Positions 59,141-64,000 of a stretch of DNA of 64,000 nt are shown in pieces. Within the stretch, counting starts at the first letter, position 1, and every line of letters starts with the position of its first letter. Under the pieces are notes generated by a model. That model was given only the letters and a program-made list of their open reading frames with translations. It had not been told where the DNA came from and ran no database searches. A program made the position numbers and the translations under genes. Origin of the DNA: Branchinecta lynchi (Eukaryota; Arthropoda; Branchiopoda; Anostraca; Branchinectidae); the NCBI GenBank assembly GCA_023053575.1, contig JAKZAP010000018.1, positions 11,160,001 through 11,224,000 of the forward strand, written 5' to 3'.

Positions 59141-59479
59141 AATAACACATTCTAATCACAATAGTGTAACTTGTCTTTGTTTGGGAAGGATTTGTGGAGG
59201 AGGGTCACACTGATCAATAATCTGAACCCTAACTGAATCGTTCACCGGTTTCGTTCAATCAGCCATGTAATATGGCTGAAGGTCAAAGGTTTACGCAGAA
59301 CAAATAACAGGGAAAAGCTTCTGAGGAAACTTTTGTTTTTACAATCACCCTTCTTCATCCACTGTTTAAATGCATGTGGGTCATTAACGGAGTTCCAGTG
59401 ATGTTTCATAATGGTCTTTCTAAGACAGAAGACCTGATTGTTTGATTTTTAACAAAACAAAATTATGGTACATTTAGGA

Positions 59480-59625
59480 AAAGATGCTAAAAATGCTGAA
59501 GTTTTTTGTTTTTAATTTATGTCGTCTTTTAGTTTGTAAGCCCAAGCGCCATTTAGTTGACTTTCTTCGTCAAGACTATGATAGCCTGTGTAAAGAAATG
59601 ATTCTGATTCTGAAAATCCATTTAC
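59480..59625 (+). mobile_element. Retroelement 3' end with (TGATTC)n
   Basis: TTTTTGTTTTTAATTTATGT ... GTAAGCCCAAGCGCCATTTA ... AGAAATGATTCTGATTCTGA. No coding part. Confidence 0.45.
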
Positions 59626-59939
59626 TAATTTGAAAATCAGTTTATCTTCTTTTTCCTCGGCAAAATACTTCCCAGCTCCAGGGATTAACAAAATTGACTT
59701 CCCTTAATTTTAGCTTTTTCCAATCAGTACATCTTTCTGTATGACTTTTTTAGGTAACACAGTTTTAAAGTTTCTTCCACATTTTGACTCTGCAGGTAAC
59801 TTTCAAAGATTTTCAAATCACGGTCTGTAGAACTAGAATATTGAAGTATTTCTGCTACACTATCATTAGTATCTCAAGGGATATGATATGAGACAACGGA
59901 CTAGTCGTCACGGAATGGTTTCCATTGTGAGCTTGTCAG

Positions 59940-60115
59940 TGTTATTTTTTCGTCAAATGTAATGTTGCAAACCGTATTTAGTGTTTTGTTTTACAGAAAA
60001 ATAATAAATAAAGAAAGGCTCATAACACACATTTGCGGCCATCGCCACATAGTGCATTTTTTTTATATGTTTACATTCGCAGCCATGTGTAAATGTTATA
60101 AAACTTTATTTGTGT
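59940..60115. repeat. Fragment related to 28850-29040
   Basis: CGTCAAATGTAATGTTGCAA ... AAAGGCTCATAACACACATT ... CAGCCATGTGTAAATGTTAT. Confidence 0.5.
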
Positions 60116-60379
60116 CGTACAAATACCTCCACACTTGTGTCATAGAAACTTTCATTGAAATCATGTTTAAAGTTAGCTGCAATTCAAAATAATTAATTAC
60201 CTAGATAATAGATTTAGATTTTGGTAGATTGTTCAAACTGTATTACCTAAAAAAGTCATAGAGAAATGGAGATCTGGGTGAACAAATGGAGACAATTTTG
60301 GTCCTTAGAAACGCGTCGTATTTTCGCAAAGTAAACAATTAATTAAATTTCTTTAACCGAAAATAAAAGTATTCTGACA

Positions 60380-60810
60380 GTCTAGTAAGGCCAAATTATC
60401 TTCAAAGTGCCTTATTCCCAGCGTGCTTATCAATTCCCAAAGGCGGTCGGGCAGAATCTTCCACAGCTGTAAACCACTCATGAAGCACATATTCAATCCG
60501 CTTCGGTTTCCAGATTTGTTTCGCCGGATATAAAATAATCCCCGCTAAGCCCCGATAAGTACAGAGGAATTCGCCTTTTCCCCCCGATTGAGCACACCCC
60601 TCTCATCAAGGAACTCGTCCCCGAGTCTCGAAACATGACCATTCATATGGAAATGGGAAGATAGAACATAATGCTGCGGGATCCAAAAAAGTTGGGAACG
60701 ATAGCGGGATTTACGGCGAAGTTTCGAGCTGCCGCCAAAGATCCTGGGAAAAGGTTTGGCACTGAATATTTTCCCAGACGGAATTTGAAGGAGATAAATA
60801 GGACTGGAAA
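60380..60810. promoter_or_regulatory. Candidate cis-regulatory block (GATA-like sites)
   Basis: Repeat-free. GATA/TATC words at AATTATCTTC, GCTTATCAATTC, CCCGATAAGTAC, AAGATAGAAC, AACGATAGC and GGAGATAAAT. Function is inferred from motif density only. Confidence 0.3.
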
Positions 60811-60814
60811 TTTT

Positions 60815-61595
60815 GAATAGTTTAAAATTTAAGTTAAAAGCCAGCTTAGGTGTTTTTTTTCTCTTTTTTGTTATTTATGGCACTTGTGCTGAAATGAAAC
60901 TAATTGATTGATTGATTGATTAATTTTATAACTTGGGATGCACTTCACTGTTTTGATTCTGTTTGGAACTTTTAAGTTTTTCAGTCTAGTAGTGAAACTC
61001 GGAATGTGGGTTCAGTTCAGAATATGCACCGCTGGCTCGACAAGTTCATCCGGACAAAAGCATGCATTTCAATGACTGGCGAAGCGAAGCTCAGGAAATG
61101 TTCAATTCGGTAAGGCAAGATGGTAAGGTCAGCTCTGAAGAAAGACCGCTATTGCGTGTGATCCAAATAAGATCTATTTTCAGCAATTGTTTACCGTTGT
61201 AGTTGCTAAATTTGTCAAGCAGAGAGGGACAAGCACATAGAGGTGTCACAGATTCGAAAGAAAAGTTCATTCGATGAAAGTCGATTATATGAATAGCGGA
61301 GCAACCAAGGCCGTATCCAGGGGGGTTAGGAGGTTGACCCCCCCCCCCCCCCGAAACATACAAAAATACTCAGTTTTAGAGGCTTTCCCCTCTGATCTCT
61401 GTCTTTTTTGCACTTTTTTGTGCGACCCCCCCCCCCCGCCCCCGAAAGGGAAAACCTCCCCCAAAATAAATTCCTGGATACCGGCCTGGGAGCAACAAAG
61501 TAACGCGTTGTTTTCCGGTCTTCCGGAATTTGAATGAATAAGATAGATAAACAGATTGTCATATCTCAGACCTCGGTTAAACTTCCATAGACAAC
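60815..61595. mobile_element. Foldback family C copy 3, with family H nested inside
   Basis: The left part AGTTTAAAATTTAAGTTAAA then AGCCAGC and the right part CATATCTCAGACCTCGGTTA then AACTT match the ends of 9565-10040. (ATTG)n at 60902-60925. A family H copy (61305-61497) is inserted. Confidence 0.55.
61305..61497. mobile_element. Family H element copy 6 (opposite orientation)
   Basis: AAGGCCGTATCCAGGGGGGT TAGGAGGTTGACCCCC ... AATAAATTCCTGGATACCGG then CCTGG. The 111-codon and other frames here come from the G/C runs. Confidence 0.9.
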
Positions 61596-61739
61596 TGGCC
61601 GTATGAAAATGCATAAACAAAAATTAAACCACTGTAGAGTACTTGCATCCCTGACGTTTTTTTTAGTAATCTAAAGCACTTTTTAAAAAACTAACCTATC
61701 TTGACTATTTTAAAGAAGTACTGCACACCGGTAAAAGAG

Positions 61740-62090
61740 TGGCAGGAGTTAAGCACCTAGCGGTACCTGCCAGGTTTCATGTATTATCTGCAATTGAAAT
61801 TAATATCACGAAGAGAACTGTAAAATTTTGCGTCGGTATAAGAGATACAATGTTCCTATGTGTAGAATCGAGCGTTACATTCCGGGTTAATATTAATTAG
61901 CCCGCAAAGAGTGCGGGAGCGCTGATTTGACACAATTAACGCTTAGACCGACAACGCTACATCGTTGTTTCGAATTTCCCAGCGTCATTTTTTTTTTTTT
62001 TTTTTCGACCTAGATTGGTGGAAAGTCGGCAAATAAAGTCTAATCGTACGGTTTTGCTAACGGATAGTTTGGATAGCAATTTTGTTGAAA
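61740..62090. other. Repeat-free block with ATTA-type sites
   Basis: AATTGAAATTAATATCACG, GGTTAATATTAATTAGCCCG and CACAATTAACGC, then T22 at 61987-62008. Possible regulatory DNA; inference only. Confidence 0.3.
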
Positions 62091-62439
62091 TCTGGATTTC
62101 ATGGATGATGTAGACATGTAGGTTGGCCATTTATTCTGACAATCATCGACCATGTCGTAATTCCTTTTGTTTTCCTTTTAGATGGCCGTAGATGCACACT
62201 TATAGACTCAGTAAAATAAATACAGTTGATATTAACTAAAGAAAAATGTGTTAGTGGGCGATCGATTAAATAAAAAGGTCTCAAGAAAAAGAGTGAGTAA
62301 ACAATTTGTTACAAACACTCGGTTTGATAACTTATAAACTCAGTTGATTATTCTTATATAACGATCGTGTTTACGCCAACAACAACAAAAAATGCTTCCT
62401 TGGAGTTGGTTTGATTTTTTCACGGTTTTTAGGGATGTA

Positions 62440-62930
62440 AATTTGCCAATTGAATTTATGGAATAAGAGTGGTTCCCATTGGTAAAAGGAATGATTCACC
62501 TGCCTTGGCACATTTTGTAGAGCCCAAGCCAAATATCTTTCTCATATTTCCTCTTCAGAAAATATGTCCTGGAACCAATAATCTCTCCCATCTCCTACTG
62601 GCTAGCTTGGAATCGTCTTAGGAATTCATAAAAAGGTCTCCAGCCAATGGGGAACGACGTCTTGGAGGATCTGACGTCTTGGATCGATTTGAAGGCACTC
62701 CCGACGTAATTGCTTGGTTCCATTTCCTGTGGAAGGAGCTCGCTTAGAAATCCAAAAATGATGATATCTTTAATTATGTGCTGCGGTTCCAGATTGGAAA
62801 GCTCGTTAAGTCGAGTTTCTAATTCTAAACCTGTCGAATTCAGTGACGTAGGATTTGGGACTGTTATTAAAAGGGTTAGGCAACTCGGAGAGGTAGATGG
62901 GATTTAAAGAGGCTAGATGAATCCGGAGTT
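62440..62930. other. Repeat-free block, possible regulatory DNA
   Basis: Balanced composition, GACGTCTTGGAGGATCTGAC then GTCTTGG (a short direct duplication at 62658-62686), CCAATAATC and TTTAATTATG. A 65-codon frame here is unassigned. Confidence 0.3.
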
Positions 62931-62994
62931 TCTGATTCTTTGACGATTCAAATTCCTTCTATAAGGGTGGAAGGCATTACGAAAGAAAAGAAAA

Positions 62995-63150
62995 CACGAC
63001 ATTTTCGGGTTTTTCTTGATCAGCCGATTTTGTAATTGGTGCAAACGAAATATCTGAAATTATAGTTACCCCACACATTCACACATATCAGGGGTAATTA
63101 GCTGAGAGGGGTAATTAGCTGATCAAGAAAAAACCTCGAAAATCTCGTTT
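62995..63150. mobile_element. Small foldback element
   Basis: ACATTTTCGGGTTTTTCTTG then ATCAGC at the left; GCTGATCAAGAAAAAACCTC then GAAAATCTCG at the right. GGGGTAATTAGCTGA is duplicated inside. Confidence 0.7.
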
Positions 63151-63484
63151 TCTTTTTCGAAGCCATCACACAGTTCGTTTGCATATTTCTTTGTGCTCCA
63201 TAGAGAAACGTCTTCTTCCTAGCGTCAGAGCGAAACAAGCTTCCAAAGTACAGTAGATGTATGCTTATGTGAACATTCGTTGACTTTGGACTTTGACTTT
63301 GGACTTTTTTGTACAGAGTAGCACGGCCTATATCTGTTATTCGTGAAAGGCGAGATCGGGCGAGATTGCTTTAAGCGCAGCCTTAATGTAGCTCAGCAGA
63401 TGCTTTACTCAGTAACTGTCAGTGTGTGTGTTGTTTTTCTTTGTAAGTGTGTAAGTGTGTTTGTAAGTATCTTTGTTCTTTTTT

Positions 63485-64000
63485 GATCCCAAAACGTAAG
63501 TGGAGGGATACCTATGACATCGCAAAAGTTGTCCGTCCGTCCGTCTGTCCGTCCGTCCGTCTGTAAGCACGATAACTCTCGAAGGGAATGAGATATTTTG
63601 ATGAAACTTGGTATGAGGATTGTTTGGTCAAGGGTAAGGTCGAGTTCTTAGATGGGCTCTGTAACCCTATGTTTGGGGGTGGGGGAGGGGGTTCAATTTA
63701 AGGGACAAACAAAATATTTTTAAACAGTTAATATGATAGTCGATTATGGGGTAAGAAGACATGCTGAGCACGATGGTGACAATCATTCTCTCGCCGGACA
63801 AGTAGTTCATCCGGAATCCGGCAAAAACCGGAAAGTTTGTTAAAAGTAAAAGTTTCATTTGAAGTTGATTAAATGTTTGATTTAGTGGTAAAAAAAATGC
63901 TGAGAACGATGGTGAAAACCATTTTCTCGCTGGACAAGTAGCTCGTCCGGAATCCGGCAAAAACCGGAAAGTTGGTTAAAAGTAAAAGTTTCAATTTGAA
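63485..64000. mobile_element. Minisatellite-bearing element family M, copy 5, cut by the window end
   Basis: GATCCCAAAACGTAAGTGGA then GGGATACCTATGACATCGCA, (GTCC/GTCT)n, then units as in copy 4. By eye it is about 95% identical to 45323-45840, so the family was probably active recently. Confidence 0.85.

Noticed and set aside
61285..61620. 111-codon Gly/Pro-rich frame
   Set aside because: The Gly and Pro runs are translations of the G/C tracts of a family H element; the same happens at 28183-28482 and 54681-54965.
63667..63960. 97-codon minus frame and its twin at 45504-45695 as a conserved small protein
   Set aside because: The similarity is due to two copies of the family M element. Other copies do not keep the frame.

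Overview
This is a eukaryotic window, almost certainly from an invertebrate animal nuclear genome. Coding sequence sits in short exons with GT/AG borders, introns run from 0.9 to 5.9 kb, and about half or more of the visible sequence is transposable-element debris (foldback/MITE elements, LINE ends, tRNA-derived SINEs, minisatellite-bearing elements). The protein reads like a protostome or other invertebrate PKN, but I cannot name the species.

One gene is clear: the 3' part of a protein kinase N (PKN/PRK) gene on the + strand, from 1792 to the stop at 23770-23772. Eight exons join with matching phases into 438 codons plus stop: a proline-rich linker, the complete AGC kinase domain and the complete AGC C-tail. 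The HR1 and C2-like exons must lie upstream of the window. All kinase catalytic residues are present. The hydrophobic-motif position where PKNs carry an acidic residue is Asn here.

The introns are full of elements. The most interesting is an inverted-repeat family seen about nine times. One copy (13.68-14.33 kb) contains a degraded fragment that reads like the N-terminal region of a Penelope-like element (PLE) protein. Its arms carry a hammerhead-ribozyme core: CTGANGA, helix II, GAAA and a UH cleavage site, with a helix I that covaries between subfamilies. Also notable are a 1.17 kb palindrome of two inverted LTR-like arms with outward-facing TATA boxes (19.2-20.37 kb), and a pair of inverted repeats that bracket kinase exons 3 and 4.

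From 23.8 to 64 kb I find no further host gene. This stretch holds a frameshifted LINE reverse transcriptase (53.1-54.7 kb, minus), several foldback families with two to six copies, a triple-nested insertion at 51-51.9 kb with an 8-bp hAT-type target-site duplication, four copies of a minisatellite-bearing element (two more are in or near the gene or run off the window end), and tandem arrays. Between them are repeat-free blocks rich in homeodomain- and GATA-like motifs that could be cis-regulatory. No host rRNA or CRISPR is present. The only tRNA-like sequences look like SINE heads.
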